NCBI GenBank assembly: GCA_964427955.1
Contig: CAYRWY010000008.1
Location: 1 to 47,092 of the forward strand
From: JACRBK01 sp964427955
Lineage (GTDB): Bacteria; Chloroflexota; Anaerolineae; Aggregatilineales; Aggregatilineaceae
Direction: 5' to 3'
Length of the DNA stretch: 47,092 nt
Positions 34,301 through 42,069 of the stretch are shown here, piece after piece. A model generated the notes under the pieces. The model saw nothing but the letters and a program-made list of their open reading frames with translations. It was not told the origin of the DNA and made no database searches. The position numbers and the translations under genes were made by a program. The number at the start of each line of letters is the position of its first letter. The stretch's first letter is position 1.

Positions 34301-35145
34301 TCACCGCCGTCGAAAGCCCGGTCTGGCCTTCGGAAGTAGGCTGGCTGGGACTGCATACCCTGGAATACAAATACCAGGGCTATCTGCCGGATCGCTACCG
34401 CGACGCGGTGACCCTGAGCCAGCGGTTGGAGCCGGACAGCACCGTCACGCCGGAACCGTTCCTGCCGCTGCCCAGCATTCGCGTGAACGAGCTTTCGACC
34501 GAGGTGGTCGCGGAACAGCCGGGAGGCGGATCGCTGGCGGTCGTGCGGACCGGCTTCGATACCGGGACCGGCCTGGGCTACAAATACTATCTCTATGATC
34601 GCGCCACCGATACCGCGGACTACTTCGCCCGGCTGCCCGGTTCTACGCCGGAGAACAACCTGGACGTGATCTGGCACCCGTTGGGGACGGTGCTCTACTA
34701 CCACTACCCCGACGCGCAGCACTGGTACCTCTACGATCCGGCCACCCGTGAGCATCACCTGTTAGGAGATTTCCCCGTTGGGCTGTGGTCGCGCGAGGGG
34801 CGCTATCGCGCCACGTGGTTCGCGCTGCCCGCCGATGAGCAGCAGGCCCGCCAGGAAGCCCACCAACCGCTGCCCAGGCTGAGCGTGTGGGACTCGCAGA
34901 CCGGCCTGACCCGCCGCTACTGCGTGCCGGACAGCGAAGATCTCAGCCTGGACGGTGAGGCGTTGTACTGGTCGCCCGACAGCCGCACCCTGGCGTTCAG
35001 CTTCACGCTGCCCCAGGATGCCGGTTACGAGAATGCCCCGCGCCGCACCTTTGTGCTCGATCTTGAGACCGGAACCATGACCGAATTAACGTCCGAGGTC
35101 GCCCGAATCATCGTGTGGACCGCTAGCGTGCCGGAGAGAAAATGA
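31345..35145 (+). CDS. Large secreted beta-propeller protein with duplicated Cys-x35-Cys module
   Basis: 1266 residues with a signal peptide (MKKTRFLIAVMM...LAQ, about 1-24). Residues 25-600 and 900-1260 contain WD40/YVTN-like blades (recurring patterns such as FSHDGRWLAVAIG near 91-103, LHPDGQHLAV near 373 and YWSPDSRTLAFSF near 1210), implying two propellers. Between them two copies of a 37-residue unit occur, Cys626-Cys662 and Cys700-Cys736, with identical Cys spacing and shared F-P-x-E, W, L-S and Q-x-L-C positions, joined by a Pro/Thr linker. A second TPTITPTAPP linker lies near 872. No enzyme motif is seen; probably a surface interaction protein. First gene of a six-gene operon; its stop overlaps the next start (ATGA). 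Confidence 0.78.
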   Translation: MKKTRFLIAVMMALSAMVGIVLAQGDGTTGPSFAAVREIGQVRPQGIQYDPHFDRFVMVDLQGRLLLVDGATADIQHVLYDTGPYNAYAFSHDGRWLAVAIGRRVELWDTQAGTVAADVEPDALYIQGPLEFSDDDTLLLINAVVPAPVELRRSENDTVNLPHLWDIPAARDGAISTLPESYEIYPFYDYLFGFILGPHHKVIGALPQRLLLIDAGSRSLPVLTEVASDRYERDPISAWFSLRGDQMYILPQGRNALVQLNSETGTQVEFPLGWDLDRKGVLSIKDLVLSDQARIIGEPHSRGTNSFLRLLLGEGYPGNWNYHPLTVMLIDILEPVFPGQDQMGFLIYVMDDETGRGMLDLVHPSDAMQMTLHPDGQHLAVRRMSGDQPIEVYNLDTGVLEKTYLPALPDPDGTQILSYNGAGDVLVCDFQRFDVATGAVLRENLDYVGGFDDYYFTQDSRSVVTLSGSAWWQWDIATGQVIRRERVSLRGSIVSVSADAHRFLTRIDTDDGALIEVVDVGTGQRHSVLIKSLPGYSLVDIKPSPNWENYIAVYTGNYNPEAIALYNLYDGQRWFLARDDLPSLNNPQYGWVDDDTAYISGEGYSDSAQGSRMYGIDYDASGLPACLVGNFPGEWPSWLDLWERLNARLSSTALDMLSQTLCEAVPGPIEDVNAIFYPSPTPSLPPVTATPAKIAGVPVCLTSRFPDEAVKYAAIWREISAGLSPEDAAALEQLLCEGLSGASLTGPASGGSAATVSSVRVMTVDMATGTRAYGGYLPPRPSSRKLSLSLVVEEFRRTMRFDPSGAKLSPDGTLLGVWTPEGHIVLYRLLTTYDTLADTATATFAPPTDQPRSIAVQPPATQPFEWVGEPRPTMTPTITPTAPPRPIEFVSQPDLGQVQELCPSNTRYDISTPPPGYSASGYLLAEKSGSPLVWVLDTATGDFWPDDTIPRCDDCQYSFDYDWEVGQRNGDLVVSRPDGSQTRVLFTAVESPVWPSEVGWLGLHTLEYKYQGYLPDRYRDAVTLSQRLEPDSTVTPEPFLPLPSIRVNELSTEVVAEQPGGGSLAVVRTGFDTGTGLGYKYYLYDRATDTADYFARLPGSTPENNLDVIWHPLGTVLYYHYPDAQHWYLYDPATREHHLLGDFPVGLWSREGRYRATWFALPADEQQARQEAHQPLPRLSVWDSQTGLTRRYCVPDSEDLSLDGEALYWSPDSRTLAFSFTLPQDAGYENAPRRTFVLDLETGTMTELTSEVARIIVWTASVPERK

Positions 35146-36116
35146 TGCTCGCCAGACTCCGCATTCTCTGGGTGATCGTGCTGATCGCTCTGCCCCTGGC
35201 CCCGGCATTGGCTCAGGACAGCACGGTGTGGATCACCACGCAGGATTACGTCTCGCTGCGGGCGGGACCCGGCACCGGCTTCAACGTGCTGGCCGTCCTT
35301 GATCCGGGAACTACCCTGCCCGCCGTGGGCCGCTCGGTCGGATCGAACTGGGTCCAGGTGGAATACCAGGGCCAGCGCGGGTGGTTGTACGCCGGGTGGC
35401 TGATCTGGTCCGGCGACCTGATCTCGCTGCCGGTAGATGGCGTCGATCCGGCGCCATTCGTGCGGCGAATGCTGGTCCAGGGCGTGACCACGCGCGAAAC
35501 CAACCTTTACCACCGCGAGATCGCCCCATCCGAACTGGAGGGCACGCTGCCCGCCGGGACGGTGGTCGAAATCACCGGGCGGCTGGGTTCCGCCTCCTAC
35601 CAGTTTTACTGGTACCAGATTTCGTACCAGGGCGATCTGTATTGGGTCGGCGCATGGGACATTCGGCTGATCGGCGGTCGCGAAGAAAATGTACTGGATA
35701 CGGCCTATCTCTACAGCTATGGACGGCTGATCGGCAGGTTGAAACGCGATATCGCCAACACGACCGGCGCGCTGAACCGGATCGAGGACATCTGGCTGCG
35801 CCTGCAAGCGGGAGAAACCGTAAGCTGTGGCTACATCCCCCCTTATGCTACCCGCCAGGCGACGGATACCGACGTCACGAGCGAGCCGATCTTCGCGCCG
35901 TCGATCACCGCGCTGGACGGCGCCATCACCGCGATCAACTCGGCGACCTCGCGCTTTTCCGATGCCTGCACGCACACGGACAGCGCGTTCTACCTCACCA
36001 ATTCCGACGTCAATCTCGCCCTGGCTGAACTGGACAGCGCCCGGCGCAATCTGAACGTGGCCGCGTCGCTGCTGGTATCGCTGCAAGCCCATAATCCCTT
36101 GTTAGGGGAACAATAA
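35142..36116 (+). CDS. Secreted SH3-like (SH3b) domain protein with two-Cys helical C-terminus
   Basis: 324 residues with a signal peptide (about 1-25, ending ALAQ). The SH3b domain is clear at about 33-90 (VSLRAGPGTGFNVLAVL...NWVQVEYQGQRGWLYAGWL), with a second degenerate SH3-like region (about 118-180; NLYHREIAPSELEGTLPAGTVVEI...WYQISYQGDLYWV). The last 130 residues are helical with Cys near 227 and 278, probably one disulfide. SH3b domains bind peptidoglycan or surface ligands. Same build as the protein at 39497-40492, so these are operon paralogues. Starts inside the previous stop (ATGA). Confidence 0.82.
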   Translation: MMLARLRILWVIVLIALPLAPALAQDSTVWITTQDYVSLRAGPGTGFNVLAVLDPGTTLPAVGRSVGSNWVQVEYQGQRGWLYAGWLIWSGDLISLPVDGVDPAPFVRRMLVQGVTTRETNLYHREIAPSELEGTLPAGTVVEITGRLGSASYQFYWYQISYQGDLYWVGAWDIRLIGGREENVLDTAYLYSYGRLIGRLKRDIANTTGALNRIEDIWLRLQAGETVSCGYIPPYATRQATDTDVTSEPIFAPSITALDGAITAINSATSRFSDACTHTDSAFYLTNSDVNLALAELDSARRNLNVAASLLVSLQAHNPLLGEQ

Positions 36117-36127
36117 GGAGTTTGACC

Positions 36128-36952
36128 GTGAACAAACGTACCCTATTGATCGTGTTATCCGTTCTACTCGTTTTCTCTCTGTCTAGCCTTTCTGCGCCGA
36201 TCCACGCGCAGGCGCAAAGTAACTCGGCGGGCTGCTATCAATTTAGCAGCAGTTCGACGGATGTACGGGTGAGTTACTACATGGGCGAAGGGATCGGGTA
36301 CTTCACCTCCGGCAATTACACCCAGGCGTTGGGCAGTTTTTCGTGCGTCATCGACCAGATTGACCCGAATTACGTGCCCGCCTATATGAGCCGTGCCGCC
36401 GTGTACGTCGAATTCCGTTCGTATGATGAAGCAATTGAAGATTACAACACGGCGCTAGGGTTGAGTCCCGATTCCGCAGTCGCGTACAACAATCGGGGGA
36501 TCGTCTATGCCGTGCAGGCTGAATACGACCAGGCCCTGGCCGATTTCAGCCAGGCCATCACCCTGAACGAGCGGTTCGTAGGAGCTTTCAACAACCGGGC
36601 GGTGATCTATGCCATCCAGGCGAAGTACGACGAGGCCATTGCCGATCTGAACCAGGCGATTTCGATGTCGGGAATCGACGAAACGCTGGCCGAAGTAACC
36701 GATCCGCAGCGCGATCCCGACGACCCCTGGCCGTCGATCCGCCCGTCTCACGCCCAGTCATATGCACTGCTGGGGATCGTCTACGAAATGCGGGCGCGCG
36801 ACAACTACAATGCGTACCTGACCCTGATGCGCGGCAGCGCCGACAACCGCATCCAGAGCGCCTCCGGGGCGTTGGAGTCGCGCTTCACGTTCGAGCTGCG
36901 GCTGGACGATGGCTCCTGGCTGTACACTGACTCGGTCTCTCCGGCAGAATGA
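36128..36952 (+). CDS. Secreted TPR-repeat protein
   Basis: 274 residues starting at GTG 36128: AAGGAG at 36115-36120 lies 7 bases before it, whereas the in-frame TTG at 36122 would be only one base from that site. The signal peptide covers about residues 1-30. At least three tetratricopeptide repeats follow (about 50-170; AYMSRAAVYVEFRSYDEAIEDYNTAL, AYNNRGIVYAVQAEYDQALADFSQAI, AFNNRAVIYAIQAKYDEAIADLNQAI). The C-terminal 80 residues (about 195-274) are not recognised. A scaffold for extracellular or envelope protein complexes, most likely with the co-encoded SH3 and propeller proteins (inference). Next gene overlaps or follows closely. Confidence 0.86.
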   Translation: MNKRTLLIVLSVLLVFSLSSLSAPIHAQAQSNSAGCYQFSSSSTDVRVSYYMGEGIGYFTSGNYTQALGSFSCVIDQIDPNYVPAYMSRAAVYVEFRSYDEAIEDYNTALGLSPDSAVAYNNRGIVYAVQAEYDQALADFSQAITLNERFVGAFNNRAVIYAIQAKYDEAIADLNQAISMSGIDETLAEVTDPQRDPDDPWPSIRPSHAQSYALLGIVYEMRARDNYNAYLTLMRGSADNRIQSASGALESRFTFELRLDDGSWLYTDSVSPAE

Positions 36953-36969
36953 ACATGAGGAGCGGCGGG

Positions 36970-37692
36970 ATGACCCGACGATGGTTCCTATTGATGATCG
37001 TGCTGATCGGACTGCTGGGCGGAGCCTCCGGGCGCAGCCAGGCGCAAACGGACGTGACGTGCACCGATCTGGCCCCGGCGGACACCCCTGCGCCCTATTA
37101 TATCGGGCTGGGCGATGCGTATTTCACGCAGGGCAACTATACCCTGGCCGTGGTCGCCTATAGCTGCGCGATTGACCTCGATCCCAACTACGCCCCGGCG
37201 TACATCAACCGCGGCTTCGCCTACGCGATCCAGTTCGCCGATCCGCAGGCGATGGCCGACTACAACCGGGCACTGGAGATCGACGAGTCGCTGGTGGCGG
37301 CCTACAACAACCGGGGAATGCTGTACTTGAGCCAGGGCAATTTCGGACTGGCGCTCAACGATTTCGATCTGGCGGTCGCGCTCGATCCGAACTATGCCAT
37401 CGCCTACAACAATCGCGGCCTGGCCCACGCGGCAGAAGGTCACTACGACCTGGCGATTGCCGACTTCCAGCAGGCGATCACGCTCGATCCGGCTTACGCC
37501 GCGCCTCATGCGTCGCTGGGCGCGGTCTATTCGGCGCTGGCGCTGCAAAGTTATGAGAATTACCGCTCCACTGCCGGACCGGGCGCGCGACTGCCCGCCG
37601 GACAGCCGGATGATATCTTGAACGCGGTAGACAGCGGGCTGAAAAACAGCGACATCACGATCTGGCTGGCCTTTCTGACGCCCGCCCACTAG
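36970..37692 (+). CDS. Secreted TPR-repeat protein, paralogue of the preceding gene
   Basis: 240 residues from ATG 36970, selected because GAGGAG (36957-36962) lies exactly 7 bases upstream and the product then begins MTRRWFLLMIVLIGLLGG, a clean signal peptide; an ATG at 36949 overlapping the previous stop remains possible. Four TPR motifs occupy about 45-185 (APAYINRGFAYAIQF, AAYNNRGMLYLSQGNFGLALNDFDLAV, AIAYNNRGLAHAAEGHYDLAIADFQQAI, APHASLGAVYSALAL). The tail is short. Sequence and operon position show duplication with the preceding TPR gene. Role as an exported adaptor is inferred. Confidence 0.86.
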   Translation: MTRRWFLLMIVLIGLLGGASGRSQAQTDVTCTDLAPADTPAPYYIGLGDAYFTQGNYTLAVVAYSCAIDLDPNYAPAYINRGFAYAIQFADPQAMADYNRALEIDESLVAAYNNRGMLYLSQGNFGLALNDFDLAVALDPNYAIAYNNRGLAHAAEGHYDLAIADFQQAITLDPAYAAPHASLGAVYSALALQSYENYRSTAGPGARLPAGQPDDILNAVDSGLKNSDITIWLAFLTPAH

Positions 37693-37716
37693 CCGCTGGA
37701 CAGGAGAAACGACGGA

Positions 37717-39486
37717 ATGCCGTTACTGCGAAAGTCTCACATCCTGCTGGCGCTGGTCGTGATCGCGCTCGTGTGCCCGCATCCGGCGGCGTCCCAGGGC
37801 GGGATCGGCGTCATCGCCGAAGGGAACGCCTACGGCTCGGCCAATCTCGGCTCGCTGAACCCGCTGCGCTGCGCGAACCCCGCCTGCCGCCGGATCACGA
37901 GCCTGCTGTTCCCGCACCTGATCGGGATCGATCCGGCGACCGGGACCTTCGCCCCTTCCGGCGACACGCTGGGGCTGGCCGCAGGGTGGGAAATCGGCGC
38001 GGACGAGACGACCTACACCTTTCACCTGCGCGACGATCTGACCTGGAGCGATGGCACCCCGGTCACCGCCTACGATGCCTTTTACAGCTATCTCGCCCTC
38101 GCCAGCGACGAATTCGCCTCCCCCTACACCGATCCGGTGAAAGACGTGGTGCGCGGCGCGGCCCCGTTGGACGCGCGCACCTTCGCCGTCTTCACCCAGA
38201 CGGCGGTGTGCTTCGCGCTGGACCGGCTGAACTTCCCGATCATCCCGGCGCACGTCTTCGCGCCGGACTTCGAGGCCCAGGCCGCCGCGGTCTTCACCGA
38301 TGCCGCCGATGCGCTGCGCCGGTTTGAGGTGTGGCATACTTCTCTGGCGCGGGGCTACTTCGCGCCGCTCGCCCGGCAGACCTTCGATCTCGATCCGGCA
38401 GCGACGGCGGGCGTCTTCGACTTTGGGGAAATTCAGACTACGGACTACGTGCACCTGATGCGCGACGGCGAGCAGGCGTTTGCCTACGTGGACGTGCCCG
38501 ACCGGGATACCGAGGTCGCGCGTTTTTTGGCGGGCGACCTGAACTTCATCGACAACCCGCCCTATGACCGCCGTGACGACCTCCGCGCCGCCCCGGATGT
38601 GCAGCTTTTCGAGGCGCCGGGCCTGACGTGGTACGCGATCAGCTTCAATCTGGCCGATCCACGCACGCCGCAGGATGCCTTCGACAAAGAGGGTCACCGC
38701 ATCGACCAGGGCCGCCATCCCATTTTCGGCGACGAACGGGTGCGCCGCGCGGTCCAACTGGCGATCAACGTCGAGGACTTGATCGACGCCGCGGTCGAAG
38801 GAGATGGAACGGCGCTGGTCGCCAACCAACTCCCGACCTCATGGGCCTTCGATCCCGACCTGGCCCCGGTGGGCTACGATCCGGCGCAGGCACGGCGGCT
38901 GTTGGACGAAGCGGGCTGGAAAGACATCGACGACGATGGCATCCGCGAGTGTTACGGCTGTCTGTACGACCGACCCGGCGTGGAGCTGGCCTTCGAGCTG
39001 ACCTACTTCTACGATTGGCCGGGCCAGGATATTCTCGTCAGGTTGATCCAGGACCAACTGGTTCAGGTGGGGTTCAGCGTCGTCCCGGCAGGGACCGAAG
39101 CGTACCTCGTGCCGCCGCAGCCGGTGCGCGATCAGACCTATGACGCCTACCTGTTCCCGTCTCAGGAAGCCTACCCCATCGATCCCGACCAGACGGACCT
39201 GTTCACGACGGCAGGCGACGTGATCGGCACGGGCCTGAACAACGGCTCCTACTACAACCCGGAAGTCGAACGCCTGATGTCCCAGGCGCGCACGCTGCCC
39301 GGCTGTGACACGGCGGCCCGGGCTGACCTCTACCGCCAGATCCAGACGATTTTACAGACCGAACAGCCTTATGCCTGGCTGTTTGTCCCTGAGCGCATGG
39401 TGGCCGCGCGCGGGGGCGTGCAGGGCTTCGATCCGTATCCGAATGCGCCCTTCTGGAACATCCAACAGTGGGTGGTGGTGAATTGA
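37717..39486 (+). CDS. Family 5 extracellular solute-binding protein (oligopeptide/nickel type), orphan
   Basis: 589 residues with a signal peptide (about 1-27, ending AASQ) but no lipobox Cys, unlike most Gram-positive homologues. SBP family 5 features: LGSLNPL start, LTWSDGTPVTAYDAFYSYLAL near 108-128, HPIFGDERVRRAVQLAINVEDLI near 330-352, and a C-terminal YNPEVERLMSQAR with EQPYAWLF. The family binds peptides, nickel-chelates or sugars and feeds an ABC importer, but no permease or ATPase lies nearby. It sits inside the operon of SH3 and TPR exported proteins, so it may act as a sensor or surface receptor, or share a transporter encoded elsewhere. Ligand unknown. Confidence 0.88.
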   Translation: MPLLRKSHILLALVVIALVCPHPAASQGGIGVIAEGNAYGSANLGSLNPLRCANPACRRITSLLFPHLIGIDPATGTFAPSGDTLGLAAGWEIGADETTYTFHLRDDLTWSDGTPVTAYDAFYSYLALASDEFASPYTDPVKDVVRGAAPLDARTFAVFTQTAVCFALDRLNFPIIPAHVFAPDFEAQAAAVFTDAADALRRFEVWHTSLARGYFAPLARQTFDLDPAATAGVFDFGEIQTTDYVHLMRDGEQAFAYVDVPDRDTEVARFLAGDLNFIDNPPYDRRDDLRAAPDVQLFEAPGLTWYAISFNLADPRTPQDAFDKEGHRIDQGRHPIFGDERVRRAVQLAINVEDLIDAAVEGDGTALVANQLPTSWAFDPDLAPVGYDPAQARRLLDEAGWKDIDDDGIRECYGCLYDRPGVELAFELTYFYDWPGQDILVRLIQDQLVQVGFSVVPAGTEAYLVPPQPVRDQTYDAYLFPSQEAYPIDPDQTDLFTTAGDVIGTGLNNGSYYNPEVERLMSQARTLPGCDTAARADLYRQIQTILQTEQPYAWLFVPERMVAARGGVQGFDPYPNAPFWNIQQWVVVN

Positions 39487-39496
39487 GGAAGCAGCT

Positions 39497-40492
39497 ATGA
39501 AGAAACCTCTGATCCTGCTTCTCCTGATCGTGACGCTGGCCGGGCCACTCGTGCCGGTCTGGGCACAGGATGGACAGCCCAACTTCAACCTGACGGTCGA
39601 GGTCAACAGCGTCTTCGTCCACGCCGACCCCTCGGTCGAGTCGCGCCGGGTCGCGTCGGTGTTCGAAGATCAGGTGTTGGAAGCCGTCGGGCGCAACCTG
39701 GACGGGACCTGGTTCGAGGTACGGCGGCCTGGGCGGCTGACCAACCTCGGCTGGCTGCCGGTCGAATTCCTGGATTGGGACTTTTTCCCCGAAAACCTGC
39801 CGCTGACCAACCTGACCGTGGGCCTGGACGGGCCGGTGCCCCTGACGGAAGACCCCGGCTTCGCCGTGTATTTACAGTCGGGCGTCATGCTGCGCGGTGC
39901 TCCGTCACGGCGTGCGGGCAGTCTCGGGAGCGTGCCACGTTTTGCGACGATTCCGGTCCTGGCGCGCAACCTGGACGGGACGTGGCTCAAAGTGAACTAC
40001 CGGGGCTACGTCGGCTGGATCATCACCTTCACCGGGCGAGAACTGCCGAATCTGATGGCGATTCCGGTAGCGCCGGATGCGCCGCCGCCGGACACACCGC
40101 CCGTCGAGATCATCCCGCCGGAAGTGCAGCTCGCGCACATTCAGAGCCTGCGTGAGTATGTCACTCCTCGCCGGGCGCTGGCCGATGGGCTGGTGAGCTT
40201 CTGGCTGATGGTCCTGCATGGCGAAATCTTGCCCTGCAATCCACCGGAATCGATCACCATGTACCAGTACACGCGCAGCGACGTGCGCGAGCTGCCCGAA
40301 CTGGACCGCTATGCCCCGCAGTTGGGCGAGGCCATCAGCTATTTGAACGACTCGCTCGATCCGCTGCAAAACTGCGGCGTGGTCACGATCACCGACATCG
40401 AGGCCGCCTACGCCGCCGCCATCAATGCCCGGCTCTTGTTCGACGCGATCACGGAACAGTTGGACAGCCTGGAAGAGATGATTGAAGGATAA
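39497..40492 (+). CDS. Secreted SH3-like domain protein with two-Cys helical C-terminus
   Basis: 331 residues, signal peptide about 1-24 (ending VWAQ). Two SH3b-like domains are seen: about 34-92 (VEVNSVFVHADPSVESRRVASVF...TWFEVRR...LGWLPVEFL) and about 122-180 (VMLRGAPSRRAGSLGSV...TWLKVNYRGYVGWI). Both share the phrase ARNLDGTW or GRNLDGTW, so they arose by tandem duplication. A Pro-rich linker leads to a helical C-terminal domain with Cys near 246 and 294. Same architecture as the protein at 35142-36116. GAGGA lies 7 bases before the ATG. Last gene of the operon, followed by a terminator. Confidence 0.82.
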   Translation: MKKPLILLLLIVTLAGPLVPVWAQDGQPNFNLTVEVNSVFVHADPSVESRRVASVFEDQVLEAVGRNLDGTWFEVRRPGRLTNLGWLPVEFLDWDFFPENLPLTNLTVGLDGPVPLTEDPGFAVYLQSGVMLRGAPSRRAGSLGSVPRFATIPVLARNLDGTWLKVNYRGYVGWIITFTGRELPNLMAIPVAPDAPPPDTPPVEIIPPEVQLAHIQSLREYVTPRRALADGLVSFWLMVLHGEILPCNPPESITMYQYTRSDVRELPELDRYAPQLGEAISYLNDSLDPLQNCGVVTITDIEAAYAAAINARLLFDAITEQLDSLEEMIEG

Positions 40493-40496
40493 ACGC

Positions 40497-40538
40497 ACCG
40501 GGGGACCAGACCGGTCCCCCGGTCGTGTTACTGTTTTT
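40497..40538 (+). terminator. Terminator of the exported-protein operon
   Basis: Stem of 11 bp (arms 40497-40507 and 40513-40523, accgggggacc / ggtcccccggt) with a 5-base loop, followed by cgtgttactgttttt. On the minus strand the stem is followed by TGCGTTTATCC, so it may also serve the convergent SH3 gene. Confidence 0.85.
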
Positions 40539-41244
40539 GCGGGGTGGTATCCGGCTTCTCGAACGTCCCGCCGGTGCGGAGTAAGCACACCTGCTGCCAG
40601 GAATAGCGGTAGCTGGTGTTGGTCCAGTAGGGAGCCACCCGCCAGGTATACGTCCCCGCGTCCCAGGGGAGGCGCTTGAGTTCGATCTCGGCGGTGGTGG
40701 TTTCGCTGTCGAAGGCCGTCCGGTAGCCCGACGGCGAAATGACGATCACGCTGTAGATGTTGGCCCCCTGGAGCGGCGGATAGGTCACCGTCATGATCGT
40801 ATCCCCGGCCATGAAATTGCCGCTCTGCGTAAAACCGCCCTGCCACTGGTCGCAGACCGAGGTCGTCAGATCGAACGCGTCCGGCACGCGCCCGTTACCG
40901 TCGCGCGGCAGGATCATCCCGGTCGGGAAAATCGAGTTGAAGGCGTCGCTGGTGCGGAGCAGCCGGGCGTACACCCAGGCCCCGGTTTCGCCATAGCTGA
41001 TTTGCAGCCATTGGCGGCCATCCCACGTCCGGTAAAAGTCCCCCGCCCGGCCTAGCACGACCACCGACGCATTCAGCGGCAGCCGTCCGATCACGGGATA
41101 GGCAAAATCCGGCCCGACATGCACGTCCACATCGCCGGTCGTGATCCCGTAGATGGTGCTATCATCCTGCGCCCGGGTCGAGATCAGGGGAACAATCGAG
41201 CTGATCAGCAGGATCATCAAAGTAATCGCCAGCCGCTTGCGCAT
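40528..41244 (-). CDS. Secreted SH3-like domain protein
   Basis: 238 residues, signal peptide about 1-25 (ending TRAQ). One SH3b domain at about 35-97 (VDVHVGPDFAYPVIGRLPLNASVVVLGR...QWLQISYGETGAWVYARLL) is followed by a beta-rich domain (about 130-230) with Cys near 131 and 219, resembling an Ig-like or fibronectin-like fold (VIVISPSGYRTAF, GTYTWRVAPYW). GGAGG lies 6 bases before the ATG. Convergent with the six-gene exported operon and shares its terminator. Probably a further member of the same surface system on the opposite strand. No catalytic residues seen. Confidence 0.8.
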   Translation of the reverse strand: MRKRLAITLMILLISSIVPLISTRAQDDSTIYGITTGDVDVHVGPDFAYPVIGRLPLNASVVVLGRAGDFYRTWDGRQWLQISYGETGAWVYARLLRTSDAFNSIFPTGMILPRDGNGRVPDAFDLTTSVCDQWQGGFTQSGNFMAGDTIMTVTYPPLQGANIYSVIVISPSGYRTAFDSETTTAEIELKRLPWDAGTYTWRVAPYWTNTSYRYSWQQVCLLRTGGTFEKPDTTPQKQ

Positions 41245-41355
41245 GATCTTCCCTCCGCCTGTTACTACCTATATTTGAAGTGTAAATCACCCTCGCCGCC
41301 GCCGTCAATTCGTAGGCGAGAGAGACGACGGATAAGAGTATGGAATACGGAGGGT

Positions 41356-41397
41356 AAAAGCCCGCCGCACCGGAAGCTGGCAGTTCCGGTGCGGCGG
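41356..41397 (-). terminator. Terminator of the polyferredoxin operon
   Basis: Perfect 14-bp stem (arms 41362-41375 and 41384-41397, ccgccgcaccggaa / ttccggtgcggcgg), 8-base loop. On the minus strand the stem is followed by CTTTTACC. It begins 13 bases beyond the stop at 41410. Confidence 0.88.
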
Positions 41398-41409
41398 CTT
41401 CACAGATCA

Positions 41410-42069
41410 CTAGCCTTGCAGGGCGGCCACCGCCTCCTGCACCTGGGTCACTTCGTCCAGGCTCCCCTGCTCGATCAGAGTCTTGAGCTGGGTATCCGGG
41501 TCGGTATCCGCGGGAAGTCCCAGCGCCGCCCGCAGGGCGTCCAGATCGACAGCGCATTGGTCGCTGACTTCGCGCAGAGTCATGCGGCCCTTGATCTGGT
41601 CAGCCGGGAGGATCTGTCCTTCGGGCAGCGGCGTGGGGCCGGTACCATCGCCAGTGTGCGGGGCGGCGGGAGTCGCTTCCGGTGCCGCCGCCGTGGGCGT
41701 GACCTCGACTGGCGCTGCCGGGGTTACATCCACCGCGGGTTCGAGGGTTGGACCACCGGAGAGATAGTCGGCCAGGGTCTCGCGCAGGGTTGATACCTCG
41801 ACGATGTCTTCCAGGTCTTTGAGCGCCGAGTCGGGTGAGACCTCCGCCGGAATTCCGCCCACCTGGTAGACTTCCTCGATGGAGAGGCCCAGCCCGTCCG
41901 CCACCTGCTGCAACGTCATCCAACCTTTGATGTCTTCCGGCGCCAGTTCATTCATGTTTACTGAAGTACGCCCACTGATCGACCATAGACCGAGAAGCTG
42001 CGATCCGAAAACAGTGCCCAACAGAATAGTGATCGCCATTATGGGCATCAAGAGACGGTTAACGGACAT
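41410..42069 (-). CDS. Membrane-anchored protein with duplicated IKG-x-MTL domain, partner of polyferredoxin
   Basis: 219 residues. One N-terminal membrane helix (about 5-30) anchors an outside region with two copies of a 60-residue helical unit: about 45-105 (EDIKGWMTLQQVADGLGLS...GGIPAEVSPDSALKDL) and 157-216 (DQIKGRMTLREVSDQCAV...LGLPADTDPDTQLKTL). They are joined by a Pro/Thr/Ala linker (about 106-155). The shared IKG-x-MTL and P-D-x-x-LK positions show internal duplication. Similar units are known to accompany NapH-like 4Fe-4S membrane proteins, but I cannot name the family. It overlaps the upstream polyferredoxin gene by 11 bases, so the two products probably work together in membrane electron transfer. 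A single Cys (172) is present; no cofactor motif is seen. Confidence 0.72.
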   Translation of the reverse strand: MSVNRLLMPIMAITILLGTVFGSQLLGLWSISGRTSVNMNELAPEDIKGWMTLQQVADGLGLSIEEVYQVGGIPAEVSPDSALKDLEDIVEVSTLRETLADYLSGGPTLEPAVDVTPAAPVEVTPTAAAPEATPAAPHTGDGTGPTPLPEGQILPADQIKGRMTLREVSDQCAVDLDALRAALGLPADTDPDTQLKTLIEQGSLDEVTQVQEAVAALQG

